Source: Paenarthrobacter sp. JL.01a
Lineage (GTDB): Bacteria > Actinomycetota > Actinomycetes > Actinomycetales > Micrococcaceae
Reading direction: 5' to 3'
Length of the DNA stretch: 64,000 bases
NCBI RefSeq assembly: GCF_025452095.1
Contig: NZ_CP104877.1
Coordinates: forward strand, 1,674,001 to 1,738,000
Below the pieces are notes generated by a model. It did no database searches, was not told the DNA's origin, and worked only from the letters and a program-made list of their open reading frames with translations. Shown piece by piece: positions 35,380-47,647 of this stretch. A program made the translations under genes and the position numbers. Position 1 is the first letter of the stretch. Each line of letters opens with the position of its first letter.

Positions 35380-36411
35380 ATGACTATTTCTGTTGCCGTC
35401 TCCGGTGCCAGCGGCTACGCCGGGGGAGAAGTGCTGCGCCTGTTGGCGAACCATCCCAACGTCACCATCGGTGCGATCACCGCGCACAGCAACGCCGGTT
35501 CCAGACTAGGGGAGTTGCAGCCGCATCTCCATGGTTTGGCAAGCCGGATCCTGGAAGAGACCACGGTGGAGAACCTGTCCGGTCACGACGTCGTGTTCCT
35601 TGCCCTGCCGCACGGAACCTCCGCCGGGATCGCGGCGCAGTTGCCCGAAGGCACGGTAGTCATCGACGCCGGGGCGGACCACCGTTTGCAGGACGCGGCA
35701 GCCTGGGAAAAGTTCTACGGCTCCGAGCACGCGGGCACCTGGCCCTACGGGCTGCCGGAACTTCCGGGCCAGCGTGAGGCGCTCAAGGGCGCCAAGCGGA
35801 TCGCCGTCCCTGGCTGCTACCCGACGTCGGCTCTGCTCGCTTTGACGCCCGGGTTCGCCAACAACCTTCTCCTGACGGACGACGTCGTCATCGTTTCCGC
35901 CTCCGGTACCTCGGGCGCCGGCAAGGCGGCCAAGGTCAACCTGATCGGTTCGGAGGTCATGGGTTCCATGAGCCCCTACGGCGTGGGTGGCGGTCATCGC
36001 CACACGCCGGAAATCGAACAAGGGCTCAGCAACGTCGCCGGCGAACCCGTCACGGTGTCCTTTACCCCGACCCTCGCCCCCATGAGCCGAGGCATCCTCA
36101 CGACGGCCACGGCCAAGGTTGGTCACGGCGTCACCGAAGCCGAGTTGCGCCAGGCGTGGGCAGATGCTTACGACGACGAGCCGTTTGTCCACCTGCTGCC
36201 CGAAGGCCAGTGGCCCACCACCAAGTCGGTGCAGGGGTCAAACCACGCGGTCATGCAGCTTGCGTTCGATGCCCACGCGGGCCGTGTGATTGTCACTTGC
36301 GCCATAGACAACCTGACCAAAGGGACCGGCGGCGGAGCCGTGCAGTCCATGAACATTGCCCTCGGCCTGGATGAAACAGCCGGCCTGAACCTGCAGGGAG
36401 TTGCACCGTGA
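35380..36411 (+). CDS. argC: N-acetyl-gamma-glutamyl-phosphate reductase
   Basis: 343 aa from the ATG at 35380; an upstream TTG at 35362 overlaps the promoter and is rejected. NADPH-dependent reduction of N-acetylglutamyl phosphate. [22 protein letters not shown] is the Rossmann start, and the catalytic cysteine lies in [30 protein letters not shown] is also diagnostic. First gene of argCJBDFRGH; the stop overlaps the argJ GTG (GTGA). Confidence 0.98.
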   Translation: MTISVAVSGASGYAGGEVLRLLANHPNVTIGAITAHSNAGSRLGELQPHLHGLASRILEETTVENLSGHDVVFLALPHGTSAGIAAQLPEGTVVIDAGADHRLQDAAAWEKFYGSEHAGTWPYGLPELPGQREALKGAKRIAVPGCYPTSALLALTPGFANNLLLTDDVVIVSASGTSGAGKAAKVNLIGSEVMGSMSPYGVGGGHRHTPEIEQGLSNVAGEPVTVSFTPTLAPMSRGILTTATAKVGHGVTEAELRQAWADAYDDEPFVHLLPEGQWPTTKSVQGSNHAVMQLAFDAHAGRVIVTCAIDNLTKGTGGGAVQSMNIALGLDETAGLNLQGVAP

Positions 36412-37574
36412 CCATTACCGCCCCCAAGGGATTCCGTGCCGCTGGCATCAAGGCCGGCATCAAGGCCTCCGGCAAACCCGATCTGGCACTCGTCATCAAC
36501 GATGGCCCCTCCAAGGCCGCCGCTGCAGTCTTCACCTCCAACCGGGTGGCAGCAGCGCCCGTGCACTGGTCCCGCCAAGTGGTCAGCGACGGCCGCGTAG
36601 ACGCCGTTGTGCTGAACTCCGGTGGAGCCAATGCCTGCACAGGCCCGCAGGGCTTCCAGAACACCCATGCCACGGCCGAGAAAGTGGCAGAAGTGCTGGG
36701 AGTCTCAGCTTCCGACGTCGTCGTGTGCTCAACCGGGCTGATCGGCGAGCAGCTGCCCATGGACAAGATCCTTCCGGGCGTCGAGGCAGCCGCCAAGGAG
36801 CTCAGCGAGGACGGCGGTGCCGCTGCCGCAACCGCCATCATGACCACCGACAGCGTCTCCAAGGAAGCCGTCTTCACCGGCAAGGACGCTGAGGGCAAAC
36901 CGTACACAGTAGGCGGGATTGCCAAGGGCGCGGGCATGCTCGCCCCGGGGCTGGCCACCATGCTGGTGGTGCTGACGACGGACGCTGAAGTACCGGCCAA
37001 TGAGCTCGATGTTGTGCTTCGCGACGCCACACGCGTCACGTTCGACCGGGCCGATTCGGACGGCTGCATGTCCACGAACGACACGGTGGTGCTGTTGGCC
37101 TCCGGCGCCTCCGAAGCACTGCCGTCGGCAGAGCAGTTGACCGAAGCGGTGACCGCCGTGTGCGCCGAACTGGCCCGCAAGCTCATTGGCGACGCAGAAG
37201 GTGCCAGCCACGACATCGCCATCCGGACCTTCAATGCTGCCAGTGAACGCGACGCCGAAATCGTCGGACGCTCGGTGGCCCGCTCCAACCTCTTCAAGGC
37301 CGCGATCTTCGGCAAGGACCCAAACTGGGGCCGGGTGCTGTCCGCAGTAGGAACCACGGACGCCGTGTTCGAAGCCGACCAGCTCAACGTTGCCATGAAC
37401 GGCATCCAGATCTGCCGCAACGGTGCCATCGGCGATGACCGTAACCTGGTGGACTTGGAGCCACGCGAAGTTCTCGTGGAAATCGATTTGCAAGCCGGAG
37501 ACGCCGAGGCGACCATCTGGACCAACGACCTCACGCACGACTACGTGCATGAGAACAGCGCGTACTCGAGCTAA
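36408..37574 (+). CDS. argJ: Glutamate N-acetyltransferase / amino-acid acetyltransferase
   Basis: 388 aa. It transfers acetyl from N-acetylornithine to glutamate (cyclic pathway), so argE is not needed. The self-cleavage site is [16 protein letters not shown]: the new N-terminal nucleophile is the threonine at about residue 184. VNDGP-like [18 protein letters not shown] and [19 protein letters not shown]-like text at the end also fit. Whether it also uses acetyl-CoA (bifunctional) cannot be told. Confidence 0.97.
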   Translation: MTITAPKGFRAAGIKAGIKASGKPDLALVINDGPSKAAAAVFTSNRVAAAPVHWSRQVVSDGRVDAVVLNSGGANACTGPQGFQNTHATAEKVAEVLGVSASDVVVCSTGLIGEQLPMDKILPGVEAAAKELSEDGGAAAATAIMTTDSVSKEAVFTGKDAEGKPYTVGGIAKGAGMLAPGLATMLVVLTTDAEVPANELDVVLRDATRVTFDRADSDGCMSTNDTVVLLASGASEALPSAEQLTEAVTAVCAELARKLIGDAEGASHDIAIRTFNAASERDAEIVGRSVARSNLFKAAIFGKDPNWGRVLSAVGTTDAVFEADQLNVAMNGIQICRNGAIGDDRNLVDLEPREVLVEIDLQAGDAEATIWTNDLTHDYVHENSAYSS

Positions 37575-37577
37575 GGG

Positions 37578-38525
37578 ATGACGATGACTGCGCATACCCG
37601 CGAGAACACGTCCATGAGTGCAGCCCAGGACAAAGCGGCAACACTGATCGAGGCCTTGCCATGGATCCAGCGTTTCGCCGGAACCACCATGGTGATCAAG
37701 TACGGTGGCAACGCGATGGTGAACGATGACCTTCGCCGCGCCTTCGCCGAAGACATTGTGTTCCTCCACCACGTCGGCATCCACCCGGTGGTTGTCCACG
37801 GTGGCGGCCCGCAGATCAACTCCATGCTCGGCAGGCTCGGTATCGAGTCCGAGTTCAAGGGCGGCCTGCGGGTCACTACCCCCGAAGCCATGGATGTTGT
37901 CCGCATGGTCCTCACGGGCCAGGTGGGACGCGAACTCGTTGGCCTCATCAACTCCCATGGCCCGTACGCCGTCGGCATGTCCGGCGAAGACGGCGGGCTC
38001 CTGCGTGCCGTGCGCACCGGCACCGTGGTGGACGGCGAGGAAGTGGACCTTGGCCTGGTTGGCGAAGTCGTGGGCGTGGATCCAGCAGGTATCAAGGACA
38101 TCCTAGACGCCGGTCGCATCCCCGTGATCTCCACCGTCGCCCCGGAAATCACTGAGGACGGCAACGGCTTCCAGACCACCGGCCAGGTCCTCAACGTCAA
38201 CGCCGATACCGCCGCGGCTGCCGTCGCGTCAGCCTTGGGGGCCTCCAAGCTGGTCATCCTGACCGACGTCGAAGGCCTCTACGCCAACTGGCCGGACAAA
38301 TCCTCGCTGATTTCCTCGCTGACCGCTTCAGAGCTCCGCGACATGCTCCCCAAACTCGAATCCGGCATGATCCCCAAGATGGCCGCCTGCCTGAAAGCCA
38401 TCGACGAAGGCGTGGAGCGCGCCCATATTGTCGACGGCCGCCTGGCGCACTCGATGCTGTTGGAGACCTTTACGACAGCGGGCATAGGCACCCAAGTAGT
38501 ACCCGACGAGGACGTGAACGCATGA
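37578..38525 (+). CDS. argB: Acetylglutamate kinase
   Basis: 315 aa (start 37578; ATG 37584 is equally possible). Phosphorylates N-acetylglutamate. [10 protein letters not shown] (ATP loop), [14 protein letters not shown] (substrate loop), [19 protein letters not shown] and [14 protein letters not shown] are visible. The N-terminal helix (residues 12-35) is the kind seen in arginine-inhibited hexameric enzymes. Its stop overlaps the argD ATG (ATGA). Confidence 0.98.
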   Translation: MTMTAHTRENTSMSAAQDKAATLIEALPWIQRFAGTTMVIKYGGNAMVNDDLRRAFAEDIVFLHHVGIHPVVVHGGGPQINSMLGRLGIESEFKGGLRVTTPEAMDVVRMVLTGQVGRELVGLINSHGPYAVGMSGEDGGLLRAVRTGTVVDGEEVDLGLVGEVVGVDPAGIKDILDAGRIPVISTVAPEITEDGNGFQTTGQVLNVNADTAAAAVASALGASKLVILTDVEGLYANWPDKSSLISSLTASELRDMLPKLESGMIPKMAACLKAIDEGVERAHIVDGRLAHSMLLETFTTAGIGTQVVPDEDVNA

Positions 38526-39790
38526 GCACCAATGAAGCAGCAGTGGTCGAAACCCCGGCCGATGCCATCACCGGCCACAGCACCGGTGCCGACTGGCTGG
38601 CCCGGTACTCGACGTCCCTGATGGGCGTCTTCGGCACCCCGCAGCGGGTCCTGGTCCGTGGCGCGGGCTGCCTGGTGTGGGACGCTGACGGCAAGGAGTA
38701 CCTGGACCTCCTCGGCGGCATCGCAGTGAACGCACTGGGCCATGCCCACCCGTTCGTCACCTCGGTCATTTCCAGCCAACTGGCCATACTGGGGCACGTA
38801 TCCAATTTCTTCACGAGCCCAACGCAGATCGCGCTCGCTGAAAAGCTGCTGGAACTGGCCAAGGCTCCGACAGGCTCCAAGGTCTTCTTCGCCAACTCCG
38901 GCACGGAGGCCAACGAAGCCGCTTTCAAACTGGCCCGCCGGAACAACGGCGATGGCAAGCGCACAAAGATCATCGCCCTTGAAGGCGCGTTCCACGGACG
39001 GACCATGGGTGCCCTGGCGCTCACGGCAAAAGAGGCCTACCGTGCGCCTTTCGAGCCTCTGCCCGGTGGCGTGGTCCACGTTCCGTTCGGTGACATCGAG
39101 GCCCTGCGTGCCGCCGTCGACGATTCCACCGCGGCCGTGTTCCTGGAACCGATCCAGGGTGAAGCGGGCGTCCGGCCCCTCAGCGCCGAATACCTGCAGG
39201 CGGCACGCGAGGCCACCACCGCGGCCGGAGCACTCCTCATCCTTGACGAAGTCCAGACAGGCATCGGCCGGACCGGCAAGTGGCTGGCAAGCGAAGACGC
39301 AGGCATCGTTCCCGACGCCGTCACGCTCGCCAAGGGCCTTGGCGGCGGCTTCCCGATCGGCGCCCTGCTCACGTACGGAAGTACGACGTCGGCCCTGCTC
39401 ACCGCCGGGCAACACGGCACCACCTTCGGTGGAAATCCGGTGGCCACTGCCGCCGCCCTGGCCACCCTGCATGCCATTGAAACCCAGGGCGTGCTGCAGC
39501 ACGTCACCTCGGTTGGCGAGTACCTTCGCGAGGGGATTGCCGCCGTCGAGGGCGTTACCCAAGTCCGTGGCGAAGGTCTGCTGATCGGCTTCGACGTCGA
39601 CTCGGACATCGCCTCCGCCATGGTGACTGCCGGCCTTGACGCGGGCTTCATCATCAACAGTCCCGGTCCCCGGACCATCCGCCTGGCGCCGCCGCTCATC
39701 CTGACCACCGAACAGGCTGACCGTTTCCTGGCAGCCCTGCCTGCCTTGATTGCTACGGCCACCGCCACCACCGCTAAGGACGCACAGTGA
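38522..39790 (+). CDS. argD: Acetylornithine aminotransferase
   Basis: 422 aa class III PLP aminotransferase making N-acetylornithine. It contains [15 protein letters not shown], the HGRTMGAL phosphate region, [16 protein letters not shown], and the PLP lysine in [16 protein letters not shown]. The first 25 residues ([17 protein letters not shown]) are a variable extension. Stop overlaps the argF GTG by 4 bp. Confidence 0.97.
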   Translation: MSTNEAAVVETPADAITGHSTGADWLARYSTSLMGVFGTPQRVLVRGAGCLVWDADGKEYLDLLGGIAVNALGHAHPFVTSVISSQLAILGHVSNFFTSPTQIALAEKLLELAKAPTGSKVFFANSGTEANEAAFKLARRNNGDGKRTKIIALEGAFHGRTMGALALTAKEAYRAPFEPLPGGVVHVPFGDIEALRAAVDDSTAAVFLEPIQGEAGVRPLSAEYLQAAREATTAAGALLILDEVQTGIGRTGKWLASEDAGIVPDAVTLAKGLGGGFPIGALLTYGSTTSALLTAGQHGTTFGGNPVATAAALATLHAIETQGVLQHVTSVGEYLREGIAAVEGVTQVRGEGLLIGFDVDSDIASAMVTAGLDAGFIINSPGPRTIRLAPPLILTTEQADRFLAALPALIATATATTAKDAQ

Positions 39791-40788
39791 GCATTTCCAC
39801 CCGTCACTTCCTCAAGGACACTGACCTCAGCCCGGCCGAACAAGCCGAAGTGCTTGAGTTGGCCGCTCGGATGAAGGCAGCGCCGTACAGCGTGCAACCT
39901 TTCGCGGGCGAAGGCAACGGCCGCAAGACGGTCGCCGTGATCTTCGACAAGACCTCCACCCGCACGCGTGTCTCTTTCGCGACCGGTATTGCCGACATGG
40001 GCGGCAACGCCCTCATCATCAACCCAGGTGAAGCCCAGATCGGCCACAAGGAGTCCGTAGAGGACACCGCGAAGGTCCTGGAGCGCATGGTGTCCACCAT
40101 CGTGTGGCGCACCGGCGCCCACTCGGGTCTGGTGGCAATGGCGGAGAACTCCAAGGTCCCCGTCATCAACGCGCTGTGCGACGACTACCACCCGTGCCAA
40201 CTCCTGGCCGACCTCCTGACCGTCAAGGAACACAAGGGGGAGTTGGCCGGACTGACCATGGCCTACCTGGGCGATGCCGCCAACAACATGGCGAACTCAT
40301 ACCTGCTGGCCGGCGTCACGGCGGGAATGCACGTCCGGATTTCCGGTCCGGAGGGCTACCTTCCGGCCGCTGACATCGTGGCCGCAGCGGAAGAACGGGC
40401 TGCCGAAACCGGTGGGTCCGTGCTGATCACGAGCGACGCTGCCGAGGCCCTCAAGGGTGCCGACGTCGTGGCCACCGACACGTGGGTGTCCATGGGCCAG
40501 GAGGCGGAGAAAGAAGCCCGCCTTCAGTTGTTCCGCGAATACTCCGTGGACGAGGCAGCCATGGCACAGGCTGCGCCGGACGCCGTCGTGCTCCACTGCC
40601 TCCCGGCCTACCGCGGCTACGAGATTTCGGCGGGTGTCATCGACGGTCCGCAGTCCATCGTTTGGGACGAGGCCGAGAACCGCCTCCACGCCCAGAAGGC
40701 GCTCATGGCCTGGCTGATGCACCGTTCCGGTCTTGCGTTCGTCGAGGGCCTCGCCCCCGTCGAAGGAACCGGCGAGAGCACGTTCTAG
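39787..40788 (+). CDS. argF: Ornithine carbamoyltransferase
   Basis: 333 aa, anabolic OTCase. Carbamoyl-phosphate loop [30 protein letters not shown] and the ornithine loop [15 protein letters not shown] are present. GTG start at 39787; the stop TAG shares its G with the argR GTG. Confidence 0.97.
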   Translation: MSISTRHFLKDTDLSPAEQAEVLELAARMKAAPYSVQPFAGEGNGRKTVAVIFDKTSTRTRVSFATGIADMGGNALIINPGEAQIGHKESVEDTAKVLERMVSTIVWRTGAHSGLVAMAENSKVPVINALCDDYHPCQLLADLLTVKEHKGELAGLTMAYLGDAANNMANSYLLAGVTAGMHVRISGPEGYLPAADIVAAAEERAAETGGSVLITSDAAEALKGADVVATDTWVSMGQEAEKEARLQLFREYSVDEAAMAQAAPDAVVLHCLPAYRGYEISAGVIDGPQSIVWDEAENRLHAQKALMAWLMHRSGLAFVEGLAPVEGTGESTF

Positions 40789-41324
40789 TGTCCACCAACC
40801 CGTCCGTTCCGGGCGCCAGCCCGGCCACCAAGACCGCCCGACAGGCACGCATCACAGCGATCCTGACGGGTGAGTCCGTGCGTTCCCAGGCAGAGCTTGC
40901 AGCCCTGCTGGCTGACGACGGCGTCCAGGTCACCCAAGCCACGCTCTCCCGCGACCTTGTGGAACTTGGCGCGGTGCGGGTCCGTGGCAAGGATGGAGCA
41001 TTGGTCTACGCGGTCCCGGGGGAGGGCGGGGACCGGAACGCCAAGAGCGGCGTTACCCAGGAAATTCTCGATGCCCGGCTCACACGGCTGTGCGGGGAAC
41101 TGCTGGTTACGGCGGAGGCTTCGGGCAACATCGCTGTGCTCCGTACGCCTCCGGGAGCCGCCAACTTCCTGGCACTTGCGATCGACCACTCCGTGATGCC
41201 GTCGGTATTGGGTACGATCGCAGGCGACGACACTGTGATGTTGGTGTCCAGAGACGCTGACGGTGGGGCGGAACTGGCGGCCCGCTTTCTGCAGATGGCC
41301 GAGGAAGCCGGCCCCGGCAACTGA
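40788..41324 (+). CDS. argR: Arginine repressor
   Basis: 178 aa from the GTG at 40788 that overlaps the argF stop by one base. N-terminal winged helix ([33 protein letters not shown]) binds ARG boxes; the C-terminal hexamer/arginine domain ends [19 protein letters not shown], with the conserved GTIAGDDT. The first 20 residues ([14 protein letters not shown]) are a polar extension. Encoded inside the operon it controls, giving feedback regulation. Confidence 0.97.
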   Translation: MSTNPSVPGASPATKTARQARITAILTGESVRSQAELAALLADDGVQVTQATLSRDLVELGAVRVRGKDGALVYAVPGEGGDRNAKSGVTQEILDARLTRLCGELLVTAEASGNIAVLRTPPGAANFLALAIDHSVMPSVLGTIAGDDTVMLVSRDADGGAELAARFLQMAEEAGPGN

Positions 41325-41395
41325 CTGATTTCCACGGCACTGATTCACACAGCATTAGATTCGAATGAACCAAGCAACAACAAAGGAGCACTCTC

Positions 41396-44016
<2,621 letters not shown>

Positions 44017-44081
44017 CTTTCGTACCAGCAGAGCGGGATGATGCCTATGGGCGTCATCCCGCTCCGCGTTTAAGGGTGCAT

Positions 44082-44087
44082 TAGCAT
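44082..44087 (+). promoter_or_regulatory. -10 element of a leaderless promoter
   Basis: TAGCAT ends 7 nt before the ATG at 44094; no ribosome site. Confidence 0.5.
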
Positions 44088-44093
44088 GGCCCT

Positions 44094-44840
44094 ATGACCG
44101 TGATCACAGCTGAAACGCTGCCCGCAGAGCTTCACAAAGCCGCCGGCAACCTCACCCGCCTCCTGGCCAAGATGGACGAAGCATCCGTCACTGAACCGTC
44201 GGAACTTCCCGGCTGGACGCGGGGGCACGTGCTGGCGCACCTGACCGGTATTGCCAACGCCATGGCGCGGCAGCTGGAGTACGCGCGGCGCGGCGAAAAG
44301 ATCGAACTGTACGACGGCGGCATGGAAGGCCGCACGAAGGCGATCAACCTCGCCGCGGGACACAGCTTGGGCGAGCACACGGCGTCCGTCACCACGGCGG
44401 TTGATTCGGCGCTTGCAGCGTTCGACGCTGTGGGTCCGGACGGCTGGCAGGCGCGCATCAGCTACCGTGACGGAACAGTGCTCGACGGCGGCCTGGCGCT
44501 GTGGCGCGAACTGACCATCCATGCGTCGGATCTTGGATTGGGTTTCGGTCCGGAGACGTGGAGCCGGTCATTCTGCGAGCACCTGTTCGATTTCCTCTCG
44601 GCAAGGGTCCCGGGGGAGTACAAGTTCGTGCTCCAACCAGCCGGCCTGCCGCCACGGACACTTGGCAGCGGAGGAACGTCCATTGCGATCACAGGCATGA
44701 TCACGGATATCGCCGCATGGCTGGCGGGCAGGGAACCGAGCCTGGGTTCACTCCGCGCCACTGCAGCGGCCGACGGCGTGGACCTCCCCGAGCTCCTTCC
44801 CTGGCCCGCCGGAGTCCCCGCAGAGCCAACCACCCGGTAA
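44094..44840 (+). CDS. Maleylpyruvate isomerase-family, mycothiol-dependent-type protein (DinB fold)
   Basis: 248 aa. The LPGWTRGHVLAHLTGIANAM segment (residues 38-57) is the hallmark of the mycothiol-dependent maleylpyruvate isomerase N-terminal domain, and a third metal histidine is likely in LALWRELTIHASDLGLG. The C-terminal part (about 170-245) ends ITDIAAWLAGREP. These four-helix metal enzymes use mycothiol as cofactor; the substrate here is unknown, as no aromatic-degradation genes are nearby. Confidence 0.85.
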   Translation: MTVITAETLPAELHKAAGNLTRLLAKMDEASVTEPSELPGWTRGHVLAHLTGIANAMARQLEYARRGEKIELYDGGMEGRTKAINLAAGHSLGEHTASVTTAVDSALAAFDAVGPDGWQARISYRDGTVLDGGLALWRELTIHASDLGLGFGPETWSRSFCEHLFDFLSARVPGEYKFVLQPAGLPPRTLGSGGTSIAITGMITDIAAWLAGREPSLGSLRATAAADGVDLPELLPWPAGVPAEPTTR

Positions 44841-44841
44841 T

Positions 44842-45150
44842 CCCGCACCCTCTCTCACATTCCCCCGGTTTGATCCGCACCCTCGCTCATGTTCCCGGGG
44901 GTTTGGTCCGCACCCTCGCTCATGTTCCCGGGGGTTTGGTGCGCACCCTCGCTCATGTTCCCGGGGGTTTGGTGCGTACCCTCGCTCATGTTCCCGGGGT
45001 TTCGTGGGCACGCTCGCTCATGTTCCCGGGGTTTGGTGCGTACCCTCGCCCACGTTCTCGGGGGTTTGGTGGGCACGCTCGCTCATGTTCCCGGGGTTTG
45101 GTGCGTACCCTCGCCCACGTTCCCGCCGTTGCGCGGTAGCCGTTCGACGC
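44842..45150. repeat. Tandem array of nine 32/33-bp units
   Basis: Units such as CCGCACCCTCGCTCATGTTC + CCGGGGGTTTGGT follow each other without spacers (unit starts at 44842, 44875, 44908, 44941, 44974, 45006, 45038, 45071 and 45103). Copies 2-4 are almost identical; the first and last are more diverged. The last unit runs into CCGTTCGACGCCGGGGG. Located after the stop of the forward gene and before an oppositely oriented array. Confidence 0.92.
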
Positions 45151-45162
45151 CGGGGGCCGCCT

Positions 45163-45275
45163 CGGTATGTGAGCGAGGGTTGGGTGGAAGGCCTCGGGAT
45201 GTGAGTGAGGGTTGGGTGGAAGGTGGGGGGATGTGAGCGAGCGTTGGGCGGAAGATGGGGGGATGTGAGTGAGCG
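45163..45275. repeat. Oppositely oriented 32/33-bp array (three and a half units)
   Basis: Units of the form ATGTGAGCGAGGGTTGGGTG + GAAGGTGGGGGG, period 32-33. The core GTGAGCGAGGGT is the reverse complement of ACCCTCGCTCAT/C in the left array, so the two can pair. The array ends at the stop codon of the glycosylase gene (45276). Confidence 0.88.
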
Positions 45276-46805
45276 TCAGCGCTTCGCGGCAGCCCGCCAC
45301 AAGTGCATCGTGGCGTACGAGCGCCAGGGACTCACGTCCCGGAAATCGGTGCTGAGCCCGAAGCCGGCAGGCAGCGCCTTGAGGCCGTTACGTGCAGCGG
45401 CGTCGTTGGCGAGGAAGACATCGGGCGCGCCCAGTACCCGCATGGCAACGTAGCCTACTGTCCATGGACCCACTCCGGGCAGCGGAAGAAGTTTGCGTCC
45501 CAGGCTTTCGAGGTCGTCGCCGTAACCGAAATCAAGAGTGCCTGCGGCCATCGCCTCGGCCACGGCAATGATGGAGTCGATGCGGCGCTGCGGTCCCCGC
45601 AGCAGGGCGCGACCATGTTCGGCGATTTCTGCCGCCGTCGGAAACAGCCGGTCCGGACCGGACACGGTGCCTTCTGCGCGTGAGCCCGCTACTGACAACT
45701 GCGTCAGGGCAGTCCGGGCCGCAGCGACCGTGATCTGTTGCCCGATCATCGCCCGGATCAGCAGCTCTTGCGGATCGACTGCTCCGGGAACCCTGATCCC
45801 GGCGGTGGCCCTCACCGTATTCGCGAGCCGGGGGTCCAGGGCCAGGGCATCATCGATGGCCTCCGGATCCGCATCCAGGTCGAAGAGCCTCCGCACCCGG
45901 CTCAACAGGGCAGGAAGGTCATGCAGGTCCACAGCTGAGGCGGTCAAACGCAATGGTTTGCCGGGCAATGAAGGGCTGTAGGTGACGGTGAACGACGCCG
46001 TACCACGCGGGAGCCGCAGGGTGCGGCCGTAGCTCCGTGTGCCGGGGGCAGTTCCGGCGGTTCCATCTTCAGCCGCTTCGATGCCCGGAACCGCACGCAC
46101 GGCCAGGAAGTCGAAGATCCCTGGGTCGAACGGTTTCCGATACGGCAGGTTAAGTGTCAGCGTGGCGGGTGCCGCCCCCGAGGCGGACGGTGCCCCCGCG
46201 GCCCGGACGGCCGTGCCCCGAGCCGCCGTGCCCCGAGCCGCCGTGACCCGAGCCGCCGTGCCCCGAACCGCCGTCGGGGTCATGGCGAAGACCTCGCCGA
46301 TGGTGTCGTTGAATTGCCGGATGCTGTTGAACCCCGATGCGAAGGCCACGTCCGCAAGTGGCATGTCGGTGGAGACCAGCAGTGTCCTGGCTGTCTGGGC
46401 CCTGCTGGCCCGCGCCAGGGAAAGCGGGCCGGCGCCCAGCTCGTGCCCGAGGATGCGGTTGAGCTGCCGTGCCGAGTAGCCCAACCGACGTGCCAGGCCG
46501 TCGACCCCTTCGCGGGTGATGACGCCGTCGTTGATCAACCGCATGGCGCGCCCGGCGACGTCCGAGCGCAGGTTCCAGGCAGGGGTCCCCGGTACGGCTT
46601 CGGGCAGGCAACGCTTGCACGCGCGGTACCCTGCCTCGTGGGCGGCGGCCGAGGTTTCGTAGAAGGTGACGTTCGCGGCTTTTGGCGTGCGGGCCGGGCA
46701 CGATGGCCGGCAGTAGATGCCCGTGGAACTGACCGCCGTGAAGAATTGGCCATCGAAGCGGGTGTCGCGGGCGTCGATCGCCTTGTAGCGCTGCCAGAAG
46801 TCCAT
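45276..46805 (-). CDS. Ada N-terminal + AraC helix-turn-helix + AlkA DNA glycosylase fusion
   Basis: 509 aa. Zn-binding Ada domain (residues 1-75) with YCRPSCPAR and ACKRC cysteines; AraC-type helix-turn-helix (about 85-180, [20 protein letters not shown]); a low-complexity [20 protein letters not shown] linker; then the AlkA fold from about 215 with HhH-GPD ([18 protein letters not shown]) and the catalytic aspartate in FLANDAA. It would sense methyl phosphotriesters and remove 3-methyladenine. Divergent from a second glycosylase (46889). Confidence 0.92.
   Translation of the reverse strand: MDFWQRYKAIDARDTRFDGQFFTAVSSTGIYCRPSCPARTPKAANVTFYETSAAAHEAGYRACKRCLPEAVPGTPAWNLRSDVAGRAMRLINDGVITREGVDGLARRLGYSARQLNRILGHELGAGPLSLARASRAQTARTLLVSTDMPLADVAFASGFNSIRQFNDTIGEVFAMTPTAVRGTAARVTAARGTAARGTAVRAAGAPSASGAAPATLTLNLPYRKPFDPGIFDFLAVRAVPGIEAAEDGTAGTAPGTRSYGRTLRLPRGTASFTVTYSPSLPGKPLRLTASAVDLHDLPALLSRVRRLFDLDADPEAIDDALALDPRLANTVRATAGIRVPGAVDPQELLIRAMIGQQITVAAARTALTQLSVAGSRAEGTVSGPDRLFPTAAEIAEHGRALLRGPQRRIDSIIAVAEAMAAGTLDFGYGDDLESLGRKLLPLPGVGPWTVGYVAMRVLGAPDVFLANDAAARNGLKALPAGFGLSTDFRDVSPWRSYATMHLWRAAAKR
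46210..46269. repeat. Four 15-bp repeats in the glycosylase linker
   Basis: Unit GCCGTGCCCCGAGCC in four adjacent copies with one or two changes, in frame, encoding (RGTAA)n on the minus strand. Copy number could vary between strains. Confidence 0.85.
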
Positions 46806-46875
46806 GGCTTCATCCTTCCAGCCGCAGGAGGAGACATCTAGCGGAAATCGGACATGGCCGTTCCCGGCATTTTGC

Positions 46876-46881
46876 TAGGGT
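46876..46881 (+). promoter_or_regulatory. -10 element of a near-leaderless promoter for the MPG gene
   Basis: TAGGGT ends 8 nt before the ATG at 46889. Confidence 0.4.
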
Positions 46882-46888
46882 CGAGGAC

Positions 46889-47557
46889 ATGGGTTGGTCA
46901 TCGGAGGAAGGGATCAGCGATCCCGCGGCAGTGCGCACGTTTCTTGAGGGAGACCCACGCGTCGTTGCACCGCTCATCCTCGGGGCCGTCCTGACGCACC
47001 ACTCGGACGCCGGCCCGGTTTCGGTGCGGCTGACGGAGGTGGAAGCCTACATGGGCCCGCGGGACTCCGAGCACCCGGACCCCGGCTCACACACTTTCGG
47101 AGGCCCGACGGCGAGGAACGCGCCGATGTTCGGGCCGGCAGGGTTCCTCTATGTCTACTTCACCTACGGCATGCACTACTGCGCGAACATTGTGTGCGGC
47201 CCGGACGGCAAAGCGTCCGCCCTGCTTCTGAGGGCCGGTGAGATTGTCGACGGCGAAGGCCTCGCCACGTTACGGCGGCCGGCCTCCAAAGCACCCAAGG
47301 ATCTGGCCAGCGGCCCGGCACGGCTCGCTTCCGCGCTCGGGTTGACGACGGCGGACACAGGCCGTGACGCGCTCGCCGAACCGTTCGGCCTCTGGTTGCC
47401 AGGGTCCCCGGCACCTGCCGTCGTCAGTGGCCCCCGCGTAGGAGTGGCCGGGCCCGGAGGAAGCACCGAATATCCGTGGCGTTTCTGGATCGAGGACGAC
47501 CCCACGGTGTCCAGGTACAAGGCGGCCCGGCCCCGGAAAAGCTCCGTTGCCCCCTAA
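46889..47557 (+). CDS. DNA-3-methyladenine glycosylase (AAG/MPG family)
   Basis: 222 aa. LTEVEAYMGPRDSEHP (catalytic Glu in TEVEAY), TARNAPMFGPAGFLYVYFTYGMHYCANIV and EYPWRFW are the family signatures. Excises 3-methyladenine, hypoxanthine and other alkylated purines. With the divergent Ada-AlkA gene it forms an alkylation-repair pair, 83 bp apart. Confidence 0.94.
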   Translation: MGWSSEEGISDPAAVRTFLEGDPRVVAPLILGAVLTHHSDAGPVSVRLTEVEAYMGPRDSEHPDPGSHTFGGPTARNAPMFGPAGFLYVYFTYGMHYCANIVCGPDGKASALLLRAGEIVDGEGLATLRRPASKAPKDLASGPARLASALGLTTADTGRDALAEPFGLWLPGSPAPAVVSGPRVGVAGPGGSTEYPWRFWIEDDPTVSRYKAARPRKSSVAP

Positions 47558-47647
47558 TGTGATCCGTCGGGGAGGTTGTACCCCGCACGTTTACCAAAAT
47601 CGCTGTAGAATGGTAGGTCTGTCTTTTGCGATAGGGGTTACGGTTCG

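Noticed and set aside
44855-45076. Reverse ORF encoding repeated PREHERG peptide
   Set aside because: It is the translation of the DNA repeat array, without ribosome site or homology.
44842-45275. Possible CRISPR array
   Set aside because: Units are contiguous with no unique spacers of constant length, and no cas genes are present.
47558-47647. Rifamycin-associated element before the HelD-like gene
   Set aside because: No 19-bp inverted repeat of the GGGGCTTGC type; only a TAGAAT hexamer is seen.
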